A stretch of 64,000 bases of DNA from Pedobacter mendelii (GCF_014635725.1 NZ_BMDJ01000010.1:1-64000); one strand, 5' to 3'; shown: positions 24,347-34,264, counted from the stretch's first letter. Made by a program: numbers and translations. Notes: generated by a model from the sequence alone, not told the origin.

Positions 24347-26245
24347 ATGACAATAGAACAATTGATTTGGTTAGTTCCATTACTCCCTTTTTTAGGATTT
24401 GTAATTAACGGACTGGGCAGAAACTCTTTATCTAAAGGACTTGTTGGTATCATTGGGAGTGGCGTAATCTTAGCTTCCTTCATCATCAGCATAGTTATTT
24501 TCTTTAGTTTACAAGGCGATACACAAAAATCTCACGAAGTATTTTTATTCGATTGGATCAGCGCAGGAACCTTACATATTCCTCTATCATTTTTGGTTGA
24601 CCCGCTGAGTTCAATCATGCTTTTGATTATCACAGGAATAGGTTTTTTAATCCATTTATATTCTACCAGCTATATGCACGATGATGAGGGATTAGGTAAG
24701 TTTTTCTCTTATCTAAACTTGTTTGTTTTCTTCATGCTATTATTGGTATTGGGTTCAAACTACATCGTTATGTTTATCGGATGGGAGGGCGTAGGTTTAT
24801 GCTCTTACCTACTAATCGGTTTCTGGTATACAAACACTGCTTACGCATCGGCAGCCAAGAAAGCTTTTGTAATGAACCGTATTGGCGATTTAGGCTTTTT
24901 GCTAGGTGTTTTCTTAATGTTTAATTTCTTCGGAAGCGTTGAATTTTCTAAAATCTTTCCTCAGGCTGCAAACATGTTGCCAGGAAACAATACATTAGTT
25001 TTAATTACGATTTTATTATTTATTGGCGCTTGCGGTAAGTCAGCACAGTTGCCATTATTTACATGGCTACCTGATGCTATGGCCGGACCAACACCGGTTT
25101 CTGCTTTAATTCACGCAGCAACAATGGTAACGGCGGGTATTTATATGATTGCCCGGTCGAGTGTATTATTTGACCTTGCTCCACTTACACAGCATATCAT
25201 TGCCATCGTAGGTATTGCCACAGCATTAGTAGCAGCAATTATCGCATTAACACAAACAGATATCAAAAAAGTACTGGCTTATTCAACTGTATCTCAATTA
25301 GGATATATGTTTTTAGGCTTAGGCGTTGGTGCTTATACTGGTTCATTCTTCCATGTATTAACCCACGCATTTTTTAAAGCATTATTATTTCTGGGTGCAG
25401 GTTCGGTTATTCATGCCATGCACCACGAACAAGATATGCGCCACATGGGTGGATTGAGGAAGAAACTTCCGATTACTTTCTTAACCATGATGATTGGTAC
25501 GATTGCAATTGCAGGTTTACCACCATTTTCAGGTTTCTTCTCGAAAGATGAAATTTTAGCAAATGCTTACCAATACAGCCCAATTCTTTGGGGAGTTGGC
25601 GTGCTAACAGCATTCTTAACTTCTTTCTATATGTTCAGAATGATGTTCCTTACTTTCTCTGGAAAATACAGAGGAACACATCACGCAGAAAGTCACGTTC
25701 ATGAGTCGCCAAAAGCGATGACCGTTCCATTAATCATTTTGGCAATTTTAGCTGCGATTGGTGGAGCAATTAACATCCCTCACGTTTTCGGTGGAAACGA
25801 GTGGTTGGCACATTGGTTATCACCCGTAGTTGCGCAACATGAATTAGATTTAAGTCATTCAACAGAATTTACCTTAATGGCCGTATCGGTTTTAGTGGCA
25901 ATAATCGCTTTGTTTTACGCTTATACCAGATACGTAAAAGGCGCTCGCGTTCCAGTTGCTGATGAAGCGCCACGTTCGGTGCTTGCGAAATTATCGTACA
26001 ATAAATTTTACTTGGATGAGATTTACGATTTTATCATCACAAAACCTTTGGATGCTTTTTCAAGATTTTTCTACAGAATTATCGATACAAAATTCATCGA
26101 TGGAATTGTGAACGGATTAGGATGGAGTACAAATGAGGCCAGTAAAGGTGTTCGTTTATTACAAAGTGGAAACGTTGGTTTCTATATATTTATGATGGTA
26201 TTTGGTATCATCGCATTGCTTGCTTATACATTTTATTACATATAA
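24347..26245 (+). CDS. nuoL: NADH-quinone oxidoreductase subunit L
   Basis: A 632-residue antiporter-like proton-pumping subunit (ND5) at the far end of the membrane arm. Key segments: FIGWEGVGLCSYLLIGFWY with its conserved Glu, the helix-7 FTWLPDAMAGPTPVSALIHAATMVTAG signature spread over residues 238-264 with the pumping Lys region before it (CGKSAQLP), and HALFKALLFLGAG-like HAFFKALLFLGAGS. The long lateral C-terminal helix region (about 545-632) is present. It precedes nuoM by 20 bp. Confidence 0.96.
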   Translation: MTIEQLIWLVPLLPFLGFVINGLGRNSLSKGLVGIIGSGVILASFIISIVIFFSLQGDTQKSHEVFLFDWISAGTLHIPLSFLVDPLSSIMLLIITGIGFLIHLYSTSYMHDDEGLGKFFSYLNLFVFFMLLLVLGSNYIVMFIGWEGVGLCSYLLIGFWYTNTAYASAAKKAFVMNRIGDLGFLLGVFLMFNFFGSVEFSKIFPQAANMLPGNNTLVLITILLFIGACGKSAQLPLFTWLPDAMAGPTPVSALIHAATMVTAGIYMIARSSVLFDLAPLTQHIIAIVGIATALVAAIIALTQTDIKKVLAYSTVSQLGYMFLGLGVGAYTGSFFHVLTHAFFKALLFLGAGSVIHAMHHEQDMRHMGGLRKKLPITFLTMMIGTIAIAGLPPFSGFFSKDEILANAYQYSPILWGVGVLTAFLTSFYMFRMMFLTFSGKYRGTHHAESHVHESPKAMTVPLIILAILAAIGGAINIPHVFGGNEWLAHWLSPVVAQHELDLSHSTEFTLMAVSVLVAIIALFYAYTRYVKGARVPVADEAPRSVLAKLSYNKFYLDEIYDFIITKPLDAFSRFFYRIIDTKFIDGIVNGLGWSTNEASKGVRLLQSGNVGFYIFMMVFGIIALLAYTFYYI

Positions 26246-26265
26246 AAAGGGTTCAAAAATAAATA

Positions 26266-27729
26266 ATGGAACAACTTTTACTACTTATATTTCTTCCGCT
26301 TGTTGGTGCTCTAATTACAGCATTTTCGGGTAAGACTGCTAAAATAGTTTCAACCGTAGTTTCGGTTGTTTCCTTAGGGCTGGCTCTGTTTATCGCTTGT
26401 AATTTTATACCAAATTCAAGTACACAATTCGAGGCAAATTTACCATGGATTCCAGATTTAGGCATTCGCTTTCATGCAGGCATTGATGGTATTAGCATGT
26501 TGGTAGTATTGCTTACTAACTTATTGGTGCCAATTATTATTCTTTCGAGTTACAGACACGATTATAAAAATCCTGCTGCTTTTTATGCATTAATTTTATT
26601 CATGCAAGCAGGCTTATTATTGGTATTTACGGCAATGGATGCTTTCTTATTCTACATTGGATGGGAGGCTGCATTAATACCAATTTATTTCATCTGTGCA
26701 TTCTGGGGTGGAAAAGATAGAGTTCGCATCAACATGAAGTTTTTCGTTTACACGATTGCAGGTTCTTTGTTTATGTTGATGGGGATAATTTATTTGTACC
26801 TACAAAACCCTGCTCAAAATTTCGATATTCAAGCGTTTTATGCTTTAAACTTAGATAGCGCACAACAAGGATGGATTTTCTGGGCTTTCTTTATTGCCTT
26901 TGCAATTAAGATGCCGATCTTCCCTTTCCATACGTGGCAGCCTGATACCTATACAGCTGCGCCAACTCAAGGAACGATGTTGTTGTCAGGTATCATGTTG
27001 AAAATGGGTATTTATGGTGTTATCAGATGGTTATTGCCGATTGTGCCAACAGGTGTTCAGGATTGGTCTTGTTTAGCGATGATACTTTCAATAATAGGTA
27101 TCGTTTACGCATCACTAATTGCTTTCACTCAAAAAGATGCGAAACGTTTGGTTGCTTACTCTTCTATTGCTCACGTAGGATTAATCTCTGCTGGTATTTT
27201 CGCATTGAATCAACAAGGTATGCAAGGGGCAATGATTCAGATGTTAAGTCACGGTATTAATGTTGTAGGTTTATTTTTCGTTTTAGATATTATCTTCTCT
27301 CGATTGAAAACCTACAAAATTGAAGAACTAGGCGGTATTGCTAAAGTTGCACCTCAGCTGGCGATTTCATTCCTTATCATCGTTTTAGGAACTGTAGCTT
27401 TACCAGGAACGAATGGTTTCATTGGTGAATTTTTATTATTGATGGGTGTTTATAATTACGGCATCTGGGCAGCAGCAATCGCCGGATTAACCATCATTTT
27501 CGGAGCAGTTTATATGTTGCGTATGTATCAGAACGTAATGCTTGGCAAGACAAACGAGTTAACCATTACTTTCACCGACATTAAGGGAACTGAAAAATTG
27601 GTTCTTTATATCATTTGTGCATTAATTATCATTTTAGGTGTTTATCCAAAACCATTATTGCATTTAACAGAGGCATCTGTACAACATTTATTAGAACAGA
27701 TAAATCAAAAATTAACATCAGTAAAATAA
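26266..27729 (+). CDS. nuoM: NADH-quinone oxidoreductase subunit M
   Basis: A 487-residue antiporter-like proton-pumping subunit (ND4), about 14 helices. FYIGWEAALIPIYFICAFWGG carries the conserved Glu of helix 5; KMPIFPFHTWQPDTYTAAPT and the following GTMLLSGIMLKMGIYGVIR form the helix 7-8 signature with pumping Lys; KRLVAYSSIAHVG completes the channel. It ends 3 bp before nuoN. Confidence 0.96.
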   Translation: MEQLLLLIFLPLVGALITAFSGKTAKIVSTVVSVVSLGLALFIACNFIPNSSTQFEANLPWIPDLGIRFHAGIDGISMLVVLLTNLLVPIIILSSYRHDYKNPAAFYALILFMQAGLLLVFTAMDAFLFYIGWEAALIPIYFICAFWGGKDRVRINMKFFVYTIAGSLFMLMGIIYLYLQNPAQNFDIQAFYALNLDSAQQGWIFWAFFIAFAIKMPIFPFHTWQPDTYTAAPTQGTMLLSGIMLKMGIYGVIRWLLPIVPTGVQDWSCLAMILSIIGIVYASLIAFTQKDAKRLVAYSSIAHVGLISAGIFALNQQGMQGAMIQMLSHGINVVGLFFVLDIIFSRLKTYKIEELGGIAKVAPQLAISFLIIVLGTVALPGTNGFIGEFLLLMGVYNYGIWAAAIAGLTIIFGAVYMLRMYQNVMLGKTNELTITFTDIKGTEKLVLYIICALIIILGVYPKPLLHLTEASVQHLLEQINQKLTSVK

Positions 27730-27732
27730 GCA

Positions 27733-29103
27733 ATGAATATTATAATAACCATTAGTATAACAGCTTTTATTGTGCTTTATGCAGGTTTGTTTAAAGCAAA
27801 TAAAGCACTATTACCGCTTACCGTTGTTGGCTTACTTACTGCGTTAGGATTTACTCTTGCTGCGTGGAATGGCAATGCTGTTCATTTCGGAATGATGCAA
27901 ACTGATAATTTTGCTTTGGCATTTTCAGGTGTTTGCATCATTGGAACATTATTGATTTTCTTATTAACCCAAAACTATTTCCACGCAAAAAGTGATAACA
28001 TAGCCGAATACTATACCTTAATTCTTTTTGCCCTTGCTGGGATGATCATGATGGTATCGTATAAAAACATGGCGATGTTATTTGTAGGGTTAGAAATTAT
28101 GTCGGTAAGTTTATATATTCTTGCGGGTATTCGTAAAAGGGATTTTGCATCAAATGAGGCCTCATTGAAGTATTTCCTGATGGGAGCCTTTTCAACAGGT
28201 TTCTTGTTGTTCGGTATCACTTTAATTTATGGTGCGACAGGTTCATTCGATTTAGATAAAATTCAAGATTATTTAATCGATAGCAAATCAATCTCGCCAA
28301 TCTTCTATCCGGGTGTAATATTGATGATGATAGGCTTATGCTTTAAGGTTGGTGCCGCACCTTTCCATTTCTGGACTCCAGATGTTTATGAGGGTTCGCC
28401 AACATTGATTACGACCTTCATGAGTACCGTGGTTAAAACTGCTGGTTTTGCTGCATTTTTAAGATTATTTGCTGGCGCTTTTGCACCACTTCATGATTTT
28501 TATGCTGTTCCTTTAATGGTTATTGTTTGCTTAACCCTATTCATAGGAAACGTTACAGCCTTGTTCCAGAAAAACTTTAAGCGCATGTTAGCTTATTCGA
28601 GTATCTCTCATGCAGGTTACATGTTATTCTCTTTAATCGTTTTAACTAAAAACTCTGAAAACAACGTCTTGGTTTACGCTGCGGCTTATACTTTTGCTTC
28701 AATTATTGCATTCGCAGTTTTAATTTTGGTTAAACAAAAAACAGGTAGCGATAGCTTTGAAAGTTTTAATGGCTTAGGAAAGAAAAATCCTTTAATAGCT
28801 ATATCGTTAACTATTGCCATGTTATCATTAGCAGGTATTCCACTAACCGCAGGCTTCATCGGTAAGTATTTAATGTTCCTAAATGTAATGGGCGATTATC
28901 ATATGATATTAGTTGCTTTTGCAATCTTAAATGCATTAATAGGTTTCTACTATTATTTCAAGGTTATAGTGGCCATGTGGTTTAAAGATGGAGCAGAAAT
29001 CGAACTTTCTACACCGGCTCAATATAAAGTAGTATTATTGGTGTCGGTAGCGATTACGTTAATTTTAGGTATTTATCCTGCTATTATTTTAAACCTGATA
29101 TAA
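27733..29103 (+). CDS. nuoN: NADH-quinone oxidoreductase subunit N
   Basis: A 456-residue antiporter-like proton-pumping subunit (ND2), the last gene of the locus. MLFVGLEIMSVSLYILAG has the conserved Glu; KVGAAPFHFWTPDVYEGSPT with the pumping Lys, and KRMLAYSSISHAGYM, are the family signatures. No clear terminator follows; the stop abuts a 553-bp region with a LytTR gene remnant. Confidence 0.96.
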   Translation: MNIIITISITAFIVLYAGLFKANKALLPLTVVGLLTALGFTLAAWNGNAVHFGMMQTDNFALAFSGVCIIGTLLIFLLTQNYFHAKSDNIAEYYTLILFALAGMIMMVSYKNMAMLFVGLEIMSVSLYILAGIRKRDFASNEASLKYFLMGAFSTGFLLFGITLIYGATGSFDLDKIQDYLIDSKSISPIFYPGVILMMIGLCFKVGAAPFHFWTPDVYEGSPTLITTFMSTVVKTAGFAAFLRLFAGAFAPLHDFYAVPLMVIVCLTLFIGNVTALFQKNFKRMLAYSSISHAGYMLFSLIVLTKNSENNVLVYAAAYTFASIIAFAVLILVKQKTGSDSFESFNGLGKKNPLIAISLTIAMLSLAGIPLTAGFIGKYLMFLNVMGDYHMILVAFAILNALIGFYYYFKVIVAMWFKDGAEIELSTPAQYKVVLLVSVAITLILGIYPAIILNLI

Positions 29104-29106
29104 GAA

Positions 29107-29340
29107 CTATATCAAGTTTAAATATTCATTAATATGCACTCTATAGCTAACGCCTATAGATAATTGTGTTCCATTTTTGAGATAGATAAAATCTGATTTA
29201 AGTTTTTCTATGTGTTTTATAGATATTATAAAAGATTTGTGAATTCTGATGAAATAAGAACTGTCTTTTAATTTTATTTCAATATCAGAAATTTTTTGAA
29301 GTGTAGTTATTGATTTTTCTTTAGTGTGAATAAAAATATT
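29107..29340 (-). pseudogene. remnant of a LytTR-type response regulator (DNA-binding domain only)
   Basis: On the minus strand a headless frame codes for 77 residues that end at TAG 29107-29109: KSITTLQKISDIEIKL, SSYFIRIHKSFIISIKHIEK, then FIYLKNGTQLSIGVSYRV. This is the C-terminal half of a LytTR DNA-binding domain (RIHKSFI...I and NG..L.IG.SY pattern). It has no ATG and is preceded in frame by TAG at 29341-29343; the expected upstream part appears in another frame only as a few codons. The receiver domain and partner histidine kinase are missing, so this is a relic. Confidence 0.7.
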
Positions 29341-29343
29341 CTA

Positions 29344-29656
29344 AGAGTTTCTTATTAGTGTTGTCTGTACATACTTTGTACAATTTTTTTTTCAATAACT
29401 AATTTTTAAGTATTGTGTAAAAAATGAATCGTCATTACAGGTATACACTATAAATTTGTTATCACTATTAAAACCTAGTTTAATTATTATATAATTATCA
29501 TAACACCCTAATTAAGGTAGATAAATTTAGAATCAGGATGATGAAATGGTGTTTTATATCTACTTAAAAAGTTTCAAATTATAATCTTTGCCTATAATAA
29601 TAACGCCCACTCATTTTTCTTTAAAAATTATTTGTAGTTTTACGAATAATCGAAAT
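29344..29656. other. AT-rich intergenic region upstream of the DedA operon
   Basis: About 310 bp without a recognisable gene. On the minus strand a 40-codon open stretch ends at 29392 (contains FIVYTCNDDSFFTQYL) but has no usable start. The sequence is likely decayed coding DNA upstream of the LytTR relic plus the DedA promoter region; a TAGTTTTA variant of the -7 element lies near 29634. Confidence 0.4.
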
Positions 29657-30313
29657 ATGCAGGATTTCTGGAATAGCCTACAGCATTTAATTGACCCCAA
29701 AACTTTATTGAGAGAAGGTGGCTTTTATCTTGTTGTGTTTGTAATTTTTGCAGAAACAGGTTTAGCTTTCGGCTTTTTTCTTCCTGGTGATTATTTATTA
29801 TTCCTGGCAGGCATGTTTGTTGCTAATAAACAACTTGATGTTAACATAATTACTCTGATTATATCCTTAAGTATCGCTGCAATATTGGGTAATTTTATTG
29901 GCTATTGGTTTGGACACAAAGCTGGGCCAACATTATACCATCGCAAAGACAGTTTCTTTTTTAAGAAAAAATATTTGAAGTCTGCAGAGGCTTATTATAA
30001 TAAACAAGGCGCTTTTGCGCTTATCATGGGTAGGTTTGTTCCTATAGTTAGAACTTTTGCACCGATTTTTGCTGGGGTTGTTAGGTTGGATTTTAAAAAG
30101 TTCGCATTTTACAACATCGTTGGAGGTATTTTATGGGCATGTTCATTAACCTTATTGGGGTATTTTTTAGGAATAAAATTTAAAGAAGAAATAAACAATT
30201 ACTTATTATATATTATTATTGGCTTCATCATTATAACAACTATCCCTTTATTGATTACCTTTGTGAAAAGTAAAGTTAATAGTTCTGAAGAGGAAAAGAC
30301 AGATTTAAATTAA
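29657..30313 (+). CDS. DedA family membrane protein
   Basis: A 218-residue DedA/VTT-domain protein with four to five membrane segments. Diagnostic parts: [22 protein letters not shown] (acidic residue and PGD), [13 protein letters not shown], and [22 protein letters not shown] with the conserved Arg pair. DedA proteins act in undecaprenyl-phosphate or phospholipid transport across the inner membrane. I use ATG 29657 (MQDFWNSL); the frame extends 23 codons upstream, but that part is not family-like. It leads a six-gene operon; ppa follows after 2 bp. Confidence 0.85.
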   Translation: MQDFWNSLQHLIDPKTLLREGGFYLVVFVIFAETGLAFGFFLPGDYLLFLAGMFVANKQLDVNIITLIISLSIAAILGNFIGYWFGHKAGPTLYHRKDSFFFKKKYLKSAEAYYNKQGAFALIMGRFVPIVRTFAPIFAGVVRLDFKKFAFYNIVGGILWACSLTLLGYFLGIKFKEEINNYLLYIIIGFIIITTIPLLITFVKSKVNSSEEEKTDLN

Positions 30314-30315
30314 AA

Positions 30316-30867
30316 ATGGCAAAAGACGATCACCACGCATGGCATAGTGTATCTCCGGGTAAAAACGTTCCGGAAGTTGTAAATGCAATCATTGAAATTC
30401 CAAAAGGCTCAAAAGCCAAATATGAAATAGATAAAGAATCGGGTTTAATTAAGTTGGACAGGGTTCTTTTTTCATCAGTGATGTATCCTGCAAATTATGG
30501 CTTTATCCCACAAACCTATTGCGATGATAAAGATCCATTAGATATTTTAGTACTTTGTTCAGTTGATGTTTTCCCAATGACATTAATTGAAGCTAAAGTT
30601 GTAGGTGTAATGCACATGGTGGATAATGGCGAACAGGATGATAAAATTATTGCTGTTGCTGCTCACGACATGTCAGTAAATTATATTAATGATTTAGATG
30701 AATTGCCACCACACCAAATGAAAGAAATAGTTCGTTTCTTTCAAGATTATAAAGCCTTAGAAGAGAAAAACGTTACCATCGAACATTTACTTGGTGTTCG
30801 TTATGCACATAAAGTAATTAAAGAAAGCATAGAACTTTATAACACAACATTTAGAGAATTAGCTTAA
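30316..30867 (+). CDS. ppa: inorganic pyrophosphatase (family I)
   Basis: A 183-residue soluble enzyme that hydrolyses pyrophosphate to phosphate. The metal-binding loop [11 protein letters not shown] is present together with [13 protein letters not shown] and [15 protein letters not shown]. It starts 2 bp after the DedA gene and its TAA shares a base with the next ATG (30867), so it is translationally linked to the CNNM protein. Confidence 0.95.
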   Translation: MAKDDHHAWHSVSPGKNVPEVVNAIIEIPKGSKAKYEIDKESGLIKLDRVLFSSVMYPANYGFIPQTYCDDKDPLDILVLCSVDVFPMTLIEAKVVGVMHMVDNGEQDDKIIAVAAHDMSVNYINDLDELPPHQMKEIVRFFQDYKALEEKNVTIEHLLGVRYAHKVIKESIELYNTTFRELA

Positions 30868-32291
30868 TGGATTTACCCACGGTCTGTTTGTTTTTAAATT
30901 TAGAGCTAAGTGCAATTCTGCCAACAAATGTAGTTTTGGTTGCTTTACAGGAGCCTGATACCGCTTCAGTTGGATGGAGACTATTCTTCGCATTATTTTT
31001 AGTTTTACTAAATGGATTTTTTGTTGCTGCAGAGTTTGCAATTGTTAAAGTCAGGGCATCTCAAATAGAAATTAAAGCAAAGTCTGGCAGTCGCGTTGGT
31101 AAAATGGCAAAAGGTATTATCCATAATTTAGATGGATACCTCGCCGCAACACAACTTGGTATAACGCTTGCATCACTTGGCTTGGGCTGGGTAGGTGAAG
31201 GCGTTATGCATACAATATTTAAAAACCTTTTTGATAGTTTACATTGGGGCTTTAGCGATGCGTTTATTCATTCGGCATCAACCGTGGTAGCCTTTTCTGT
31301 TATTACCATTATGCACATCGTTTTTGGTGAATTAGCACCTAAATCATTTGCAATACAAAGGCCTGTTGCAACAACGCTGTTTATAGCTATTCCACTTCAA
31401 ATATTTTACGTTGTTTTTAAACCATTTATTTGGACATTAAATAACTTGGCTGCCATTATTCTAAAACCATTTGGTATTGATACCTCAGCAGGACACGAAT
31501 CTTTGCATAGTAGCGAGGAGTTACAATATTTGTTAGATCAGGGAAAAGAAAGTGGTGCTTTGGATAATAATGAACACGAATTAATTAAAAACGTATTCGA
31601 TTTTAATGAAAGAGTTGTTAAAAATATCATGGTGCCAAGAACCAAAATTTCTGGTGTAGAGTTAACTTCCCAAAAAGAACAAGTTATTGATACAATTATT
31701 AAAGAAGGATATTCCCGCTTGCCTGTATATGATGAAATCATGGATAAAATTGTTGGTATTATTCATGCAAAAGATATTCTGCCTTTAGTTGCTGCTGGTA
31801 ATCAACATTGGACATTGAACGATATCATTCGTAAACCATATTTCGTTACTGAAACAAAAAAGATTAACGATTTAATGAGTGAATTGCAAAGCAATCGCAT
31901 TCAGATTGCAATCGTTTTGGATGAATTTGGCGGTACTGCTGGTATGGTAACACTTGAAGATATTGTTGAGGAACTTGTTGGGGAGATTCAAGATGAATAC
32001 GATGAGGAGAAACCTTTAGTAGAAAAAATATCTGATAACGAATTTATCGTAAATGCCTTTGCAACAGTTTATGATGTAAATGAGCATTTACCTCACGATT
32101 TGCCTGAAGACGAGGATTTTGATACGATTGGTGGTTTAGTTTCTCACGTATTCGAGCGCATTCCTGAAGTTGGAGAAAGTAATGAGTCTTATGGTTATTT
32201 GTTTACCATTCTTAAAAAAACAGAACAAAATATCGAAACAATTAAGTTAGAATTGGTTATTAATAAATCAGATATGGTTGATAATCACTAA
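30867..32291 (+). CDS. CNNM/CorC family (hemolysin-like) transporter-associated protein
   Basis: A 474-residue inner-membrane protein: an N-terminal CNNM/DUF21 domain with four helices (about 38-220; LNGFFVAAEFAIVKVRASQI and MHIVFGELAPKSFA), a CBS-domain pair (about 250-375; VPRTKISGVE and RIQIAIVLDEFGGTAGMVTLEDIVEELVGEI in parts), and a C-terminal CorC_HlyC domain. Such proteins are linked to magnesium or cobalt export; the hemolysin name is historical. The N-terminal 30 residues (CLFLNLELSAILPTN) form an additional hydrophobic lead. Confidence 0.9.
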   Translation: MDLPTVCLFLNLELSAILPTNVVLVALQEPDTASVGWRLFFALFLVLLNGFFVAAEFAIVKVRASQIEIKAKSGSRVGKMAKGIIHNLDGYLAATQLGITLASLGLGWVGEGVMHTIFKNLFDSLHWGFSDAFIHSASTVVAFSVITIMHIVFGELAPKSFAIQRPVATTLFIAIPLQIFYVVFKPFIWTLNNLAAIILKPFGIDTSAGHESLHSSEELQYLLDQGKESGALDNNEHELIKNVFDFNERVVKNIMVPRTKISGVELTSQKEQVIDTIIKEGYSRLPVYDEIMDKIVGIIHAKDILPLVAAGNQHWTLNDIIRKPYFVTETKKINDLMSELQSNRIQIAIVLDEFGGTAGMVTLEDIVEELVGEIQDEYDEEKPLVEKISDNEFIVNAFATVYDVNEHLPHDLPEDEDFDTIGGLVSHVFERIPEVGESNESYGYLFTILKKTEQNIETIKLELVINKSDMVDNH

Positions 32292-32299
32292 TTTCAACA

Positions 32300-33004
32300 A
32301 TGCATATTTTTTATACTCCTGACATAACCCAAAATACCTACACCCTTAACGAAGAAGAAAGTAAACATTGCGTAAGGGTTTTGCGTTTGCCTGTTGGTTC
32401 GTTAGTAAATCTTGTAGATGGTAAAGGCAGTTTTTATACGGCTCAAATCACATCTGATAATCCTAAAAAAGTAAGTCTATCTATTTTAAAGGTAGAAACT
32501 GAATTCCAAAAAAGAAATCACTATTTACATATAGCTGTTGCGCCTACAAAAAATATCGACCGCATCGAATGGTTTTTAGAGAAAGCAACTGAACTTGGCA
32601 TTGATGAGATTACGCTCATTATTTCTGATAGATCAGAACGTAGAATTGTAAAGGAAGATAGGCTAAATAAAGTGATTACCTCAGCTGTTAAACAATCAAT
32701 AAAAGCTTATCATCCTAAACTAAATGATGCAATTTCTTATGATGCATTTATGAAAATTCCTGTCGAAGGAGATAAATTAATCGCACATTGTAATGATAAT
32801 GAAGGAAAAGATTACATATCAAATTTGGTTAAACCAAATGGTAAATACTTAATCTTAATTGGTCCCGAAGGAGATTTTACATCCGATGAAGTTAATATTG
32901 CTTTGAATAAAGGCTTTAAAGCCCTAACTTTAGGTGATAACAGATTGAGAACCGAAACCGCCGCATTATCTGTTTGTTTCGAAATTAATCACCTTAATCG
33001 CTAA
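32300..33004 (+). CDS. rsmE: 16S rRNA (uracil(1498)-N(3))-methyltransferase
   Basis: A 234-residue SPOUT methyltransferase that adds N3-methyl to U1498 of 16S rRNA with SAM. The N-terminal PUA-like part holds SKHCVRVLRLPVGS. The knotted SAM site is at the C-terminus: LIGPEGDFTSDEV and LGDNRLRTETAALSVC, diagnostic of RsmE. WFLEKATELGIDEI is also typical. It lies 8 bp after the CNNM gene and 4 bp before the DUF4159 gene. Confidence 0.93.
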   Translation: MHIFYTPDITQNTYTLNEEESKHCVRVLRLPVGSLVNLVDGKGSFYTAQITSDNPKKVSLSILKVETEFQKRNHYLHIAVAPTKNIDRIEWFLEKATELGIDEITLIISDRSERRIVKEDRLNKVITSAVKQSIKAYHPKLNDAISYDAFMKIPVEGDKLIAHCNDNEGKDYISNLVKPNGKYLILIGPEGDFTSDEVNIALNKGFKALTLGDNRLRTETAALSVCFEINHLNR

Positions 33005-33008
33005 ACTT

Positions 33009-33707
33009 TTGAGATTTTCCATTCGTAATATTCAGTTTTCTAAATTAAGGGTGCTATTAGGCTTTAGTCTTTTGGCTTTAGTCTTTGGTCTTTTGTCTTT
33101 CAGCTCTGTTCCTTCTTACCGTATGGCAAAACTAAAATATAGTGGTGGTGGAGATTGGTATGCGGACAGAACGGCACTTCCAAATCTTATTGCATTTTGC
33201 AATGCAAACCTTAAAACTAATTTTTACGCAGAAGAAAGTATTGTTGAAGCTGGCAGTAAAGAAATATTTAATTACCCATTTATTTACATGACAGGCCATG
33301 GTAATGTTGTTTTTAACGACCAAGAAATTAAAAATTTGAGGCAGTATTTAACAGGAGGTGGCTTTTTGCATATAGATGATAATTATGGGCTTGATAAATT
33401 TATCAGACCACAGATGAAAAAAGTATTTCCTGAATTAGAATTTGTAGAATTACCTGCTAATCACGTTTTATACAATCAGAAATTTAAATTCCCTAATGGG
33501 TTACCAAAAATTCATGAACATGATAATAAAAGGCCACAGGGTTTTGCGTTAATTTATAAAGGAAGAGTAGTTTGTTATTACACTTTCGAATGCGATTTAG
33601 GTAATGGATGGGAAGATTTCGGGACTTATCCTGAAGATACACAGGAAACGAGGACAAAAGCGCTAAAAATGGGCGCTAATTTAGTTCAGTATGCTTTAAC
33701 TCAATAA
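33009..33707 (+). CDS. DUF4159 domain-containing exported protein
   Basis: A 232-residue protein with an N-terminal hydrophobic segment (about 14-33) and a DUF4159 domain: KYSGGGDWYADRTALPNLIAF, then YPFIYMTGHGNVVF and LRQYLTGGGFLHIDDNYG. The fold is glutamine-amidotransferase-like; no function is established, but the family often occurs with AAA+/DUF58 (MoxR) genes, which are absent here. TTG at 33009 is the only start that keeps the export signal; the next ATG (33123) would remove it. The signal region is encoded by six tandem heptamers. Confidence 0.8.
   Translation: MRFSIRNIQFSKLRVLLGFSLLALVFGLLSFSSVPSYRMAKLKYSGGGDWYADRTALPNLIAFCNANLKTNFYAEESIVEAGSKEIFNYPFIYMTGHGNVVFNDQEIKNLRQYLTGGGFLHIDDNYGLDKFIRPQMKKVFPELEFVELPANHVLYNQKFKFPNGLPKIHEHDNKRPQGFALIYKGRVVCYYTFECDLGNGWEDFGTYPEDTQETRTKALKMGANLVQYALTQ
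33060..33101 (+). repeat. six tandem heptamers GNCTTTN inside a signal-peptide coding region
   Basis: GGCTTTA, GTCTTTT, GGCTTTA, GTCTTTG, GTCTTTT, GTCTTTC follow without gaps. Because 7 is not a multiple of 3, the units are read in all three frames and together code for the hydrophobic core FSLLALVFGLLSF of the DUF4159 protein. Confidence 0.75.
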
Positions 33708-33709
33708 AA

Positions 33710-34210
33710 ATGTATAAGGTAAAAGTTAATGATAAATTTCAATTTGATGTTGATAAAAAAGGGTCTGATATATTAATTAATGGTGAGGTAATAAAAATTG
33801 ATATTAGTGATTTAGGAAATAATTTAGCGAATGTTATTTATGAAAATAAATCATTCAATACAGAAATTGTTGAACTTAATAGAGCTGATAAGATTTGTCT
33901 TATTAAAGTTAATGGAAATATTTATCAGGTTTCAGTAGCAGATCAGTTCGATCAATTATTAAAGCAACTAGGCTTTGATAATTTAGCAGCAAATAAAGTA
34001 GCTGAAATAAAAGCACCAATGCCAGGTTTGGTTTTAAACGTAATGGTTGAGGAAGGTTTTGAAATAAAAAAAGGTGATAATTTGTTGGTATTAGAAGCCA
34101 TGAAAATGGAAAATATTCTAAAATCATCAACTGATGGCATTGTAAAAAAAGTGCTGATAAAGAAAGGGGAAAAGGTGGAAAAGAATCAGATACTGATTCA
34201 ATTCAAATAA
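33710..34210 (+). CDS. biotin/lipoyl carrier protein of a biotin-dependent carboxylase
   Basis: A 166-residue protein with an unconserved N-terminal half and a C-terminal biotinyl domain (about 98-165): KAPMPGLVLNVMVEEG, then the biotin site EAMKMEN with Lys132. This resembles the carrier subunit of acetyl/propionyl-CoA or pyruvate/oxaloacetate carboxylases. In this phylum it is often next to the carboxylase subunits, but none is in the window, so the partner acts in trans. It begins 2 bp after DUF4159 and ends the operon before a strong terminator. Confidence 0.88.
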   Translation: MYKVKVNDKFQFDVDKKGSDILINGEVIKIDISDLGNNLANVIYENKSFNTEIVELNRADKICLIKVNGNIYQVSVADQFDQLLKQLGFDNLAANKVAEIKAPMPGLVLNVMVEEGFEIKKGDNLLVLEAMKMENILKSSTDGIVKKVLIKKGEKVEKNQILIQFK

Positions 34211-34225
34211 TATAAATAGCTTTTC

Positions 34226-34258
34226 AAAAAAAATCCCGATTTGCATCGGGATTTTTTT
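34226..34258. terminator. bidirectional terminator between the biotin carrier and gldJ
   Basis: AAAAAAATCCCGAT and ATCGGGATTTTTTT pair over 14 bp around TTGC, with A and T runs on both sides. It separates convergent genes ending at 34210 (+) and 34265 (-). Confidence 0.9.
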
Positions 34259-34264
34259 GGTTTT

